36,998 bases of DNA from Sphingomonadaceae bacterium. Lineage in GTDB: Bacteria > Pseudomonadota > Alphaproteobacteria > Sphingomonadales > Sphingomonadaceae. The notes under the pieces were generated by a model. The model did not search any database, was not told the origin of the DNA, and saw only the letters and a list, made by a program, of their open reading frames with translations. The stretch spans positions 1 through 36,998 of the forward strand of contig CANGJB010000028.1 in assembly GCA_947453945.1 (NCBI GenBank), written 5' to 3'. Below are positions 8,022-14,957 of this stretch, in pieces; the first letter of the stretch is position 1; every line of letters starts with the position of its first letter. Both the position numbers and the translations under genes were made by a program.

Positions 8022-8300
8022 ATGCGCAAGTTTCTGCTGGCCGCCGCATTCCTCGCGCTGACCCCCGCGTTCGCACAGGCCCATGCCGGCCCCGCTCCTG
8101 GCCCTGCGCGCATGCAGGCGCTTCACCGTGATGTGGTGCAGGATCGCCGCGAAGTGCGCGCAGAACGCCGCGATGTGCGCGAGGAGCGCCGCGATGTGCG
8201 GCAGTCTCGCCATCATCTGCGCCATGATCGCCGCGAACTGCATCGCGCACGTATCGCGCGGGCCCATGCACGGGCTTGGCATCGCCGCCATCACGGCTGA
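8022..8300 (+). CDS. small secreted Arg-rich heptad-repeat protein
   Basis: This 92-residue protein of unknown function has a clear Sec signal peptide (MRKFLLAAAFLALTPAFAQA, cleavage after about residue 20). The mature part is very basic and rich in Arg and His. It is built on a seven-residue repeat of the form RRDVRxE, encoded by three near-identical 21-bp units at 8142-8204, and would probably form an amphipathic helix. AAGGAG with ideal spacing supports the ATG at 8022; the frame is open 57 nt further upstream without such a site. It resembles the Arg/Asp-rich stretch of RcnB-like periplasmic proteins, but without the RcnB domain. It is convergent with miaB and interrupts the miaB-phoH order. 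Confidence 0.8.
   Translation: MRKFLLAAAFLALTPAFAQAHAGPAPGPARMQALHRDVVQDRREVRAERRDVREERRDVRQSRHHLRHDRRELHRARIARAHARAWHRRHHG
8142..8204 (+). repeat. three 21-bp tandem repeats coding RRDVRxE
   Basis: Units at 8142-8162, 8163-8183 and 8184-8204 share the core CGCCGCGA-GTGCG and are in frame with the secreted protein gene. Each encodes one heptad. A more diverged unit precedes them. Confidence 0.75.
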
Positions 8301-8318
8301 TAGTTGAGGTCTTGAGGC

Positions 8319-8344
8319 CGCGCCGCTGCTCAGGCGGCGGCGCG
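8319..8344. terminator. possible bidirectional hairpin between convergent genes
   Basis: An 8-bp GC-only inverted repeat (CGCGCCGC at 8319-8326, GCGGCGCG at 8337-8344) spans the end of miaB, whose stop is at 8330-8332, and lies just after the secreted protein gene. There is no T-run on either strand, so termination is only a possibility. Confidence 0.3.
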
Positions 8345-9673
8345 TGCCACCAGACGGCCACTGAGCGAATTGGGTCCCGCCTCGATCAGGTCCACCTCAA
8401 CCAGATCGCCGAGCGCGACATCGCCGGTGAAATGTACTGATTGCAGCCAGGGCGATTTGCCCAGCCATTGCCCGGCATGGCGGCCCATTCGCTCCACCAG
8501 CACGGTGCAACGTTTGCCTACGCTGGTCTTGTTGAATGCCAGGCTGTGACGCTGAAGCGCCGCCAGCAGGCGCTGCAGCCGCTCGTCCATCACTTCGGGC
8601 GCGATATGGTCGTCCATCGTGGCGGCGGGCGTGCCAGGACGCGCTGAAAACTTGAAGCTGAAAGCCTGCGCGTAGCGCGCAGCCTCAACCATCTGCAGCG
8701 TCTCTGCGAACTCGGCCTCGGTTTCCCCCGGGAAGCCGACGATGAAATCGCCCGAAAGCGCGATGTCGGGCCGGACGGCGCGCACGCGCTCCAGAATACG
8801 CAGATAGCCTTCCGCCGTGTGGCTGCGGTTCATGGCCTTGAGCACGCGGTCACTGCCTGATTGCACCGGCAGGTGAAGGAACGGCATGAGCTTGGGATTG
8901 AGCGCATGCGCTTCGATCAGAGCATCGTCCATGTCCATGGGGTGGCTGGTGGTATAGCGGATGCGCGTCAGCCCCTCGATCTGCCCGAGCGCCTCGGCAA
9001 GGCCTGCCAGCCCAACTGGCCGCCCGCGCGCGTCCTCGCCGCTCCAGGCATTGACGTTCTGGCCCAGCAGCGTGATTTCGCGCGCGCCGCCTTCAACCAG
9101 CGCCTCGGCCTCGTCCACAAGATCGGCAAAGGGGCGCGAAAGTTCGGCGCCGCGTGTGTAGGGCACGACGCAGTAGGTGCAGAATTTGTCGCAGCCTTCC
9201 TGCACGGTGAGGAAGGCGGAAGCGCCTACCTTGCGGCGTTTGGGCAGTGCGGCGAACTTGGCCTCGGCCGGCATGTCGGTCTCGGCGCTGCGCCCACCGG
9301 CGGCCGCTTCGGCGACCATGGCGGGGAGGCGGTGATAGGCCTGCGGCCCCACGACCACGCGCACCGAAGGCGCCCGCGTCATGATTTCCTCGCCCTCAGC
9401 CTGCGCGACGCAGCCTGCAACGGCGATCAGCGGAGCCGATCCGCCTTCCCGGCGCGCGTCCTTCACGATGCGCCCGATATCGGAATAGACCTTCTCGGTC
9501 GCTTTCTCGCGGATATGGCATGTGTTGAGCACGACGAGATCCGCCGTCTCGCGCTCATCCGCTGCTGTCATGCCCTCTGCGGTCAGCAATTCGGCCATGC
9601 GCTCGCCATCATAGACGTTCATCTGGCAGCCGAAGCTTTTGACATGGAAAGTGCGGGGCGTGGACGTTGTCAT
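8330..9673 (-). CDS. miaB: tRNA-2-methylthio-N6-dimethylallyladenosine synthase MiaB
   Basis: This 447-residue radical-SAM methylthiotransferase converts i6A37 to ms2i6A37 in tRNAs reading UNN codons. The N-terminal UPF0004 domain carries Cys16, Cys52 and Cys88 for the auxiliary Fe-S cluster. The radical SAM motif CDKFCTYC places Cys161, Cys165 and Cys168 on the SAM-binding cluster, and a C-terminal TRAM domain (about 375-440) completes the family's full length. It follows the lipid methyltransferase gene by 83 nt. Fe-S supply from Nfu, also in this window, would be needed for its activity. Confidence 0.97.
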   Translation of the reverse strand: MTTSTPRTFHVKSFGCQMNVYDGERMAELLTAEGMTAADERETADLVVLNTCHIREKATEKVYSDIGRIVKDARREGGSAPLIAVAGCVAQAEGEEIMTRAPSVRVVVGPQAYHRLPAMVAEAAAGGRSAETDMPAEAKFAALPKRRKVGASAFLTVQEGCDKFCTYCVVPYTRGAELSRPFADLVDEAEALVEGGAREITLLGQNVNAWSGEDARGRPVGLAGLAEALGQIEGLTRIRYTTSHPMDMDDALIEAHALNPKLMPFLHLPVQSGSDRVLKAMNRSHTAEGYLRILERVRAVRPDIALSGDFIVGFPGETEAEFAETLQMVEAARYAQAFSFKFSARPGTPAATMDDHIAPEVMDERLQRLLAALQRHSLAFNKTSVGKRCTVLVERMGRHAGQWLGKSPWLQSVHFTGDVALGDLVEVDLIEAGPNSLSGRLVARAAA

Positions 9674-9756
9674 AAGTCGCGCGCCTTACGCCAGAACTGC
9701 GGCCGAATGAAGAGGGCTCGCATCAGGCAGCGGTTGGCGCGCGCGGGGCGGGGCGA

Positions 9757-10440
9757 TCAGTCCGGAGCGCGCCGATTGATGCGGTAGACTGTGGCCGGCG
9801 GCACATTGCGCCAAACCCGCGCAGTGCGCTGCGCGGTGAGGCCATGCCGGGCCATGATATCAGAGCGCACCGGGCAGCGCGGGCCATAGGTGAACTGGTA
9901 GAGCACCGCATCGCTCGTGCAGAGGCCGAAGGCAGTGGCCACGATCTTCTCTACTTCATGGCCCGGAAAATTGAGCAGCGGCAAACCGCTTATCACGGCT
10001 GCAGGCCTGCGGTTGCCCAGCATCTGCGGGGTCACGCTGGCGGCCTTGCAGGTCAGCACTAGCGCACCGGGGAATGTTGTGCGCAGCCGAGCGGCCAGCA
10101 ACGGATCTGCCTCGACCAGGATCAGGTCGTGCTCGGCCACTCCGCGCGCCAGCAGCGCCCGGGTGAACACGCCGGTGCCGGGGCCCAGTTCCAGCACCGG
10201 ACCCGCAGCCGGATCGACTTCGCGCGTGATGGCGGCGGCCAGGGCCGGCCCGCTGACAAAACCTCCGAACTGGCGCGGATTGGCGACCAGTCGGCGCAGG
10301 CCAAGCAGCGCCTCGGGCGGGCCCTTGCGAAGCCTTGCGGATGGGCTGTGGCGCCCAATCTCGCGGCGCACCGCATTCGCCAGCTTGTTTACTACTTCAC
10401 GCGGCCGCCGCGCGATGTCTTGCTTGAGCTTGAGCTTCAC
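9757..10440 (-). CDS. class I SAM methyltransferase, phospholipid N-methyltransferase-like
   Basis: This 227-residue methyltransferase has the SAM-binding motif VLELGPGTG at residues 82-90, then LILVEADPLLAARL as the acidic loop. The ISGLPLLNFP block, in place of the rRNA-methylase NLPY, is typical of the COG3963 phospholipid N-methyltransferase group (PmtA-like), and the FTYGPRCPV block also fits. A basic N-terminal helix could bind membrane. Its GTG start overlaps the plsC stop by 4 nt, linking it to lipid synthesis. Methylation of phosphatidylethanolamine is plausible but not shown, because COG3963 proteins are often misannotated as rRNA adenine dimethylases. Confidence 0.8.
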   Translation of the reverse strand: MKLKLKQDIARRPREVVNKLANAVRREIGRHSPSARLRKGPPEALLGLRRLVANPRQFGGFVSGPALAAAITREVDPAAGPVLELGPGTGVFTRALLARGVAEHDLILVEADPLLAARLRTTFPGALVLTCKAASVTPQMLGNRRPAAVISGLPLLNFPGHEVEKIVATAFGLCTSDAVLYQFTYGPRCPVRSDIMARHGLTAQRTARVWRNVPPATVYRINRRAPD

Positions 10441-11309
10441 GCCGCGTTCTTCGACGCATCATAGCGCACCGGCGCCACGTCGAAAGCAAAGGGTCTCAAA
10501 GGTTCGCCCAGCGCGGCCTCGAGCGCAGGCTCGATCCGGCGGCGCGCTTCGGCAGCAATGGCCTTGCGCCCGGCGAAGCCTTGGGGGTCGAACGGCTCCA
10601 GAAAATGGACTTCGAGGCGGAACGAGCCCCGGCGCGAGAGAACGCGCTTGCCGTTGGAAACGCCGTCTTCGGTGCCGACCCAGCCGATCCATTCGGAGAC
10701 CTGCCCATAATCAAGCACCACCGGCTGCACCATGACACCCGGTGGCGGCGGCTCCAGCACGCGCAGCATCGAGGTCTTGAATGGTAGCAGCGATTTGCCG
10801 TCCGTGCAGGTGCCTTCTGGGAACACGGTGATCGACCAGTTGTCTGCCAGCGCTTCCTTGAGGCGGTTGATCTGGTCGGCCACGCCCATGCGGTCCTCGC
10901 GGCTCACGAACACGGTGCGGTTGATCCGCGCCAGCCAGCCCACGATCGGCGCCTGCGCCAGTTCCGCCTTGGCGACAAACGCCGTGCCGCTAGCCCCGCC
11001 AAGCGCGAGGATATCGACCCAGGAAAGGTGATTGGAAATATAGAACACATCGCGTTTCAACGGCACGCCGTGCACCCGCACGCGCGCGCCGATGATGCGC
11101 GCTGCCAGAAACAGGAACAGTTTAGGAAAAGGTGAGCCATAATGCACGATGCGGTAGAGGTAGTGCAGCGGCACGCAGAGCAGCATGGCCAGCACCAGCG
11201 CCACACCGCGCAGCACGATCCGCACCCATCCCATCCAGGTGACGGGTGCGCCGCGTTCCGGCCCAACCTTGCGGCGGGCCCTACGCCTCGCGATCAGACT
11301 TGACACCAT
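10437..11309 (-). CDS. plsC: 1-acyl-sn-glycerol-3-phosphate acyltransferase (PlsC-like)
   Basis: This 290-residue membrane acyltransferase carries motif I NHLSWVD (His94, Asp99) and motif III FPEGTCTDG (from residue 163). A membrane helix lies near residues 30-50. It would acylate lysophosphatidate or a related lysophospholipid at the inner membrane. The ATG at 11309 (or the adjacent GTG at 11306, better spaced from GGAG) overlaps the end of fur by 29 nt. A later ATG at 11234 is less likely. It is coupled to the downstream lipid methyltransferase by a GTGA overlap. The open frame upstream to 11357 runs inside fur. Confidence 0.9.
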   Translation of the reverse strand: MVSSLIARRRARRKVGPERGAPVTWMGWVRIVLRGVALVLAMLLCVPLHYLYRIVHYGSPFPKLFLFLAARIIGARVRVHGVPLKRDVFYISNHLSWVDILALGGASGTAFVAKAELAQAPIVGWLARINRTVFVSREDRMGVADQINRLKEALADNWSITVFPEGTCTDGKSLLPFKTSMLRVLEPPPPGVMVQPVVLDYGQVSEWIGWVGTEDGVSNGKRVLSRRGSFRLEVHFLEPFDPQGFAGRKAIAAEARRRIEPALEAALGEPLRPFAFDVAPVRYDASKNAA

Positions 11310-11703
11310 AGAGCTCCATGCGGTGGTCGACGAGGCGGTAGCCGAGCCGTTCGGCAATCTGGCGCTGAAGCGCCTCCAGTTCAGGATCCACGAATTCGAT
11401 CACCTTGCCGGTCTCGACATCGATCAGATGATCGTGATGGGCTTCCGGCGTCGCTTCATAGCGGGCGCGGCCGTCGCCGAAGTCGTGGCGATCGAGGATT
11501 CCCGCCTCTTCGAACAGGCGGACGGTGCGGTAGACCGTGGCGATGGAAATGCGGGGATCGCGCGCGGAGGCGCGCTCGTGCAGCTTCTCGACATCGGGGT
11601 GGTCGTCGCTTTCAGACAGCACCCGCGCGATCACACGGCGCTGCTCGGTGATCCTCAGACCCCGTTCGGTGCATAGCGCTTCAATGTCGATTGCCTGATG
11701 CAA
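11281..11703 (-). CDS. fur: Fur family transcriptional regulator
   Basis: This 140-residue Fur-family repressor has an N-terminal winged helix (RITEQRRVIARVL and ISIATVYRTVRLFEE) and the metal-binding block HHDHLIDVETGKVIEF. The CxxC pairs that hold structural zinc in E. coli Fur are absent (LIDVETG replaces LICLDCG), as in alphaproteobacterial Fur/Mur proteins. Whether it senses iron or manganese cannot be read from sequence. The promoter upstream (11735-11762) overlaps a 19-bp palindrome, suggesting autoregulation. plsC begins within its 3' end. Confidence 0.93.
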   Translation of the reverse strand: MHQAIDIEALCTERGLRITEQRRVIARVLSESDDHPDVEKLHERASARDPRISIATVYRTVRLFEEAGILDRHDFGDGRARYEATPEAHHDHLIDVETGKVIEFVDPELEALQRQIAERLGYRLVDHRMELYGVKSDREA

Positions 11704-11731
11704 GGGTGCGGCCCATCCCGGTTAGGTTGCA

Positions 11732-11750
11732 TGCAGCATAGTTTGCTGCA
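11732..11750. promoter_or_regulatory. candidate Fur-family operator (19-bp palindrome)
   Basis: TGCAGCA at 11732-11738 and TGCTGCA at 11744-11750 are perfect 7-bp inverted arms around 5 bp. The site covers the predicted fur -10 hexamer (11735-11740). A TGCATGCA palindrome at 11728-11735 abuts it. Size and position suit an autoregulatory Fur/Mur box; binding is inferred. Confidence 0.45.
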
Positions 11751-11762
11751 CCAAGACTTCAA
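11735..11762 (-). promoter_or_regulatory. predicted fur promoter
   Basis: On the minus strand, TTGAAG (11757-11762) and TATGCT (11735-11740) are 16 bp apart. Transcription would begin near 11728, about 25 nt before the fur ATG at 11703. Confidence 0.45.
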
Positions 11763-11820
11763 CCGGCGCGCGGTCGTTTTGCGCCGCCTGAGATGGCAGG
11801 GCCGGGGAAAACACGCTGTT

Positions 11821-11859
11821 GGCAGGGCCCCGGCGCATGGCGCGCAGCGGGGCCCTGCC
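11821..11859 (-). terminator. mucR terminator hairpin
   Basis: Perfect 11-bp arms GGCAGGGCCCC (11821-11831) and GGGGCCCTGCC (11849-11859) enclose a 17-nt loop just after the mucR stop. There is no long U tract, but the stem is strong, and it separates mucR from fur, which has its own promoter. Confidence 0.65.
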
Positions 11860-11868
11860 GGATCAGGT

Positions 11869-12312
11869 TTAGCTGGCAGCCTTGGCCGGGCGGCCGCGCT
11901 TGGGCGCAGGCTTGCGGCCGAGGCCGATCTTCTTGGCCAGTTCACGGCGCTTTTCAGCATAAGCCGGTGCGACCATCGGATAGTCGGCAGGGAGATTCCA
12001 GCGCTGGCGATACTGGTCCGGGGTCATGTTGTAGCGCGTCATCAAGTGACGCTTGAGCATCTTGAGCTTCTTGCCGTCTTCAAGGCAGACGATGTGATCG
12101 TTCTTGACCGAGGAACGGATCGAAACCGCAGGTTCAGGAGCAGGTTCTGCGGCCGGCTTTGTAGGATTGAGCCCTGCGAGAGCGGCATACACGTTGGTGA
12201 TCAGGACCGGCAGGTCGTTCACTGCAACGCTATTGTTGCTGACGTGCGAGGAGACGATGTCCGACGTCAGGGTTATCAGCGTCTCGCGCATGTCGTTTTC
12301 GATTTCGCTCAT
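11869..12312 (-). CDS. MucR/Ros family transcriptional regulator
   Basis: This 147-residue regulator belongs to the MucR/Ros prokaryotic zinc-finger family. It has the family's N-terminal oligomerisation region (residues 5-50), an Ala/Pro-rich linker, the finger-like CLEDGKKLKMLKRHL block, then YNMTPDQYRQRWNLPADYPMV. In Ros the finger ligands are C-x2-C-x9-H-x3-H. Here only Cys76 and His89 remain, with Asp79 at the second position and Arg93-Tyr94 where Ros has His-His. The C-terminal tail is Lys/Ala/Pro-rich. I chose the ATG at 12312 because GAAGGT is well spaced; the ATG at 12321 sits against it. MucR proteins bind AT-rich DNA in an H-NS-like way and often repress themselves. Confidence 0.92.
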   Translation of the reverse strand: MSEIENDMRETLITLTSDIVSSHVSNNSVAVNDLPVLITNVYAALAGLNPTKPAAEPAPEPAVSIRSSVKNDHIVCLEDGKKLKMLKRHLMTRYNMTPDQYRQRWNLPADYPMVAPAYAEKRRELAKKIGLGRKPAPKRGRPAKAAS

Positions 12313-12388
12313 TGCAGGCATACCTTCTACGGTTGTTGTCTTATCCTTGCCCAGTCAAGGTTTTTGGCGACCTGAGTAGACCACAATG

Positions 12389-12416
12389 CATATACGCCTG
12401 TTAAACAGGGATACAA
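12389..12416 (-). promoter_or_regulatory. predicted mucR promoter with palindrome in the spacer
   Basis: On the minus strand, TTGTAT (12411-12416) and TATATG (12389-12394) are 16 bp apart. The spacer contains the inverted repeat CCTGTT-A-AACAGG (plus-strand 12397-12409). A start near 12382 gives a leader of about 70 nt. The surrounding 12313-12487 is visibly AT-richer than its neighbours. Confidence 0.42.
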
Positions 12417-12487
12417 CCATTCCAGAGCAGGAAATGGCGTTTTGAGTTCAGATTTTTACGAAAGGCGCACTGGGTTAGTAAATATGC

Positions 12488-12976
12488 CTAACCATCACTG
12501 ATGGTGAGTTCCTGACTGAGTGCGTCCAGCCTTTCACCGCTGGCAGTCCGGTAGTAGCCCGGCCTTACACCGATAGTCCGGAAACCAAATCCAGAATACA
12601 ATTTACCTGCGGGATTATTCCGACGCATTTCCAGAAACAGGCGAACGATGCCGCGCGTTCTTGCGCTTGCTATGACCTGTGCCAGCAGCGCCGCGCCTAA
12701 GCCTTTTTTGCGATACTGTGGCAGCACTGCAAAGAGCAAAAGTTCTTCTTCGTCGAATAGTCCTCGAAGGAGGGCAAATCCTGCGACTTGTTCAGTCGGA
12801 TCCGGATCGAGTGAGCCGTCCGCGCCGATCAGGCAGTATCGGGTGCCGGCCAGCAGCAGCGCGTCCGAAATTTGCCTGCGGTTCCAGGCCTCGCCATATT
12901 CCGGCGCAAAGGCTCCGGCCATGACTTTCATGATGCGGTCGATGTCGTCGCCGCTGTCGGCAGGGCCAATACTCAC
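12488..12976 (-). CDS. rimI: RimI-like N-acetyltransferase
   Basis: This 162-residue GNAT protein fits the RimI group that acetylates protein N termini such as ribosomal protein S18. Motif A is LLLFAVLPQYRKKGLGAALL (acetyl-CoA pyrophosphate loop QYRKKGLG at residues 87-94), followed by LFLEMRRNNPAGKLYSGFGF, a RimI signature. I prefer the GTG at 12976, which has GAAGGCG upstream and leaves 13 nt after the tsaB stop. ATGs further upstream overlap tsaB and lack ribosome sites. The tsaB-rimI order is conserved in alphaproteobacteria. Confidence 0.9.
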   Translation of the reverse strand: MSIGPADSGDDIDRIMKVMAGAFAPEYGEAWNRRQISDALLLAGTRYCLIGADGSLDPDPTEQVAGFALLRGLFDEEELLLFAVLPQYRKKGLGAALLAQVIASARTRGIVRLFLEMRRNNPAGKLYSGFGFRTIGVRPGYYRTASGERLDALSQELTISDG

Positions 12977-12989
12977 GCGCGCGGCGCCT

Positions 12990-13607
12990 TCACGCCGCCG
13001 GAAGCTGCGCATCGGGCGCGCGGCCATAGCGGGGCAGGGGATCAGCACGCAGGGCATCGGGCGCCAGCAACGCGAAGGCGCGCGCATCGGGCCATTGCGG
13101 GTTTACGATAGGCTGGTCGTCCCGCCGTTCGGCCAGTACCTCTGCCTGGCTGCCCGTGACGATACCCGCTGCAGAGCGCGCCGCGGCGGCTTCAGGGGGC
13201 AGTGAGGCCAGATCGCCGGCCGCCGCCCCGTCCGCGCCGAAGGACTGGCAGAACCATTCGCCGTGTCCGCCGGTCATCACCACATCTATTTCTGCATCCG
13301 GATGCGCTGCACGCGCCATGGCCGCGACCAGCGCCAGTGAGGAATAGCCTTCGATTGGCACATCCCACGCCAAAGCAAGCGCGCGGGCCGCCGCCAGCCC
13401 GACGCGGATGCCGGTGAAGCTGCCCGGCCCTGCATTGACCGCAATCCTGTCGGCGCGGCCGTTATCCGGGAGCGCCGCGATCATTGGTACGAGTTGTTCG
13501 GCATGGCCACGCCCCAGCATGGCATGGCTGCCGGCCACAAGGTGTCCGTCGTCAAACAAGGCTACCGAACAGGCTTCGGTCGCGCTGTCGATCACCAGCC
13601 GTCGCAA
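12990..13607 (-). CDS. tsaB: tRNA threonylcarbamoyladenosine biosynthesis protein TsaB
   Basis: This 205-residue ASKHA-fold protein is the partner of TsaD in t6A37 tRNA modification. The family blocks are LVIDSATEACSVAL near the N terminus and GPGSFTGIRVGL at residues 60-71. tsaD and tsaE are not in the window. The start codon appears to be TTG at 13605-13607, with a GAGG element about 11 nt before it; an in-frame GTG at 13595 is the alternative. It follows the nitroreductase by 12 nt and precedes rimI. Confidence 0.93.
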   Translation of the reverse strand: MRRLVIDSATEACSVALFDDGHLVAGSHAMLGRGHAEQLVPMIAALPDNGRADRIAVNAGPGSFTGIRVGLAAARALALAWDVPIEGYSSLALVAAMARAAHPDAEIDVVMTGGHGEWFCQSFGADGAAAGDLASLPPEAAAARSAAGIVTGSQAEVLAERRDDQPIVNPQWPDARAFALLAPDALRADPLPRYGRAPDAQLPAA

Positions 13608-13619
13608 AGCGTCCGCGCC

Positions 13620-14210
13620 TCAGGCCAGGGTGTTGAACGTGGCGAAATCGGGCCGGGGGCTGCGCGCGAAGATTGTGGCGGGATCACCGTAGCCGAGCGT
13701 CGAGATGAAGTTCGACCGGACCCGCGTGCCTGCGAAGAAGGCTTCGTCGACCGCCGCATTGCTGAAGCCCGACATCGGCCCGGTATCAAGCCCGACCATG
13801 CGCGCGGCGAGGATGAAGTAAGCGCCCTGCAGGGTCGAATTGCGCATGGCCGAAACTTCGCGCAACGCCTCGCTGCCTTCAAACCAGCTCTTTGCATCGG
13901 CGTGGGGGAACAGCCATGGCAGCTGTTCGTGGAAATCGAGGTCCATGCCGATAATCACGCTCACGGGCGCGGCGCGGATTTTGTCGGGATTGGTGTCCCC
14001 GGCGCAGACGGCCAGCTTTTCCTTCGCTTCCTTGCTCACGCACCAAACCAGCCGCGCGGGCATCTGGTTGGCCGAGGTCGGCCCCATCTTCATCAGGTCC
14101 CAGATCGCGTGGAGCTGCGCCTCGCTCACCGGCTTGTCGAGAAAGCCGTTGTACGTGCGGGCGGTGCGAAACACCTGATCGAGCGCGGCATCATCAAGCG
14201 GCTGGGACAT
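13620..14210 (-). CDS. nitroreductase family protein, RutE/HadB-like
   Basis: This 196-residue FMN-dependent oxidoreductase lines up with the malonic semialdehyde reductase (RutE) subgroup of nitroreductases. Markers are [61 protein letters not shown] (read in pieces) and [15 protein letters not shown]. No pyrimidine-degradation (rut) genes are nearby, so the physiological substrate is open; it may reduce a 3-oxo acid or quinone. It sits between nfu (37 nt away) and tsaB in the shared minus-strand operon. Confidence 0.88.
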   Translation of the reverse strand: MSQPLDDAALDQVFRTARTYNGFLDKPVSEAQLHAIWDLMKMGPTSANQMPARLVWCVSKEAKEKLAVCAGDTNPDKIRAAPVSVIIGMDLDFHEQLPWLFPHADAKSWFEGSEALREVSAMRNSTLQGAYFILAARMVGLDTGPMSGFSNAAVDEAFFAGTRVRSNFISTLGYGDPATIFARSPRPDFATFNTLA

Positions 14211-14247
14211 CGCAGTAAACCTTCAGGGGATCGGTTCGGGCAGCAGA

Positions 14248-14829
14248 TCAGGCGGCGCGGACTTCGCTCACTTCGGGCACATAGTGCTTCAGCAGCGATT
14301 CGATCCCGTTTTTCAGCGTTGCCGTGGACGAGGGGCAGCCCGAGCAGGCGCCCTGCATCTTCAGGTAGACCACACCTTCGCGGAAGCCGCGATAGATGAT
14401 GTCGCCGCCATCGTTCGCCACGGCCGGGCGCACGCGCGTTTCGATGAGGTCCTTGATCTGCTCGACGATGTCGGCATCGGCGGGGTCATCGCCGTAATGC
14501 GTGTCGTCATCGGCTTCGCCGGGCACCACGAAGTCTGCGCCTGCCGCAGTGAACAGCGGCGCCTGCGCCACGAAATGATCCAGCAGCAGCGCCAGCACTT
14601 GCGGCTTTGCAGAGGCCCACTCCGCGCCCGGCGCAATCGTCACCGCAATGAAGTCGCGCCCGTAGAGCACGCCTGTCACGTCGCCCAGGGTGAACAGCGC
14701 CTCGGCCAGAGGAGACGCCGCCGCCGCTTCGGGCGATGTAAACTCGCGCGTGCCGGTGGCCATGACGATTTCGCCCGGCAGGAACTTGAGCGTGGCGGGG
14801 TTCGGAGTGGTTTCGGTTTCAATAAACAT
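14248..14829 (-). CDS. NifU/Nfu-type Fe-S cluster carrier
   Basis: This 193-residue protein has the Nfu N-terminal domain (about 1-90, FIETETTPNPATLKFLPG) and the NifU-like C-terminal domain (about 115-185). The cluster-binding CSGC is at residues 162-165 in LKMQGACSGCPSST. It would receive a [4Fe-4S] cluster and hand it to client enzymes; MiaB in this window is a plausible client. No ribosome site precedes the ATG. The predicted promoter ends so close to it that the mRNA may be leaderless. Confidence 0.93.
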   Translation of the reverse strand: MFIETETTPNPATLKFLPGEIVMATGTREFTSPEAAAASPLAEALFTLGDVTGVLYGRDFIAVTIAPGAEWASAKPQVLALLLDHFVAQAPLFTAAGADFVVPGEADDDTHYGDDPADADIVEQIKDLIETRVRPAVANDGGDIIYRGFREGVVYLKMQGACSGCPSSTATLKNGIESLLKHYVPEVSEVRAA

Positions 14830-14836
14830 GTCTCAG

Positions 14837-14864
14837 CATGTAGGCCGACCCGGATGGTGGTCAA
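14837..14864 (-). promoter_or_regulatory. predicted nfu promoter giving a leaderless transcript
   Basis: On the minus strand, TTGACC (14859-14864) and TACATG (14837-14842) are 16 bp apart. Initiation 6-8 nt downstream falls at 14829-14831, on or next to the A of the nfu ATG. No purine-rich ribosome site lies between. Confidence 0.5.
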
Positions 14865-14957
14865 GGGGACATGGGCAAGCAAATCGCCCGCGAATTCGCG
14901 AGGGCCGGCGGGTTTCGATGCTGGCAGGGGCCGCATCGCTCGTTTAAGGCGCCGAGC

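Noticed and set aside
8142..8204. CRISPR-like short regular repeats
   Set aside because: The 21-bp units are contiguous and in frame with a coding sequence, with no spacers.
7821..8294. 157-codon minus-strand frame opposite the small secreted protein
   Set aside because: The plus-strand gene has an ideal ribosome site and signal peptide. The minus frame's repeated HIAALLAHIAA-type sequence is just the complement of the heptad repeats.
11698..12375. 225-codon plus-strand frame opposite mucR
   Set aside because: Antisense to a clearly recognised regulator and runs through its terminator hairpin and promoter.
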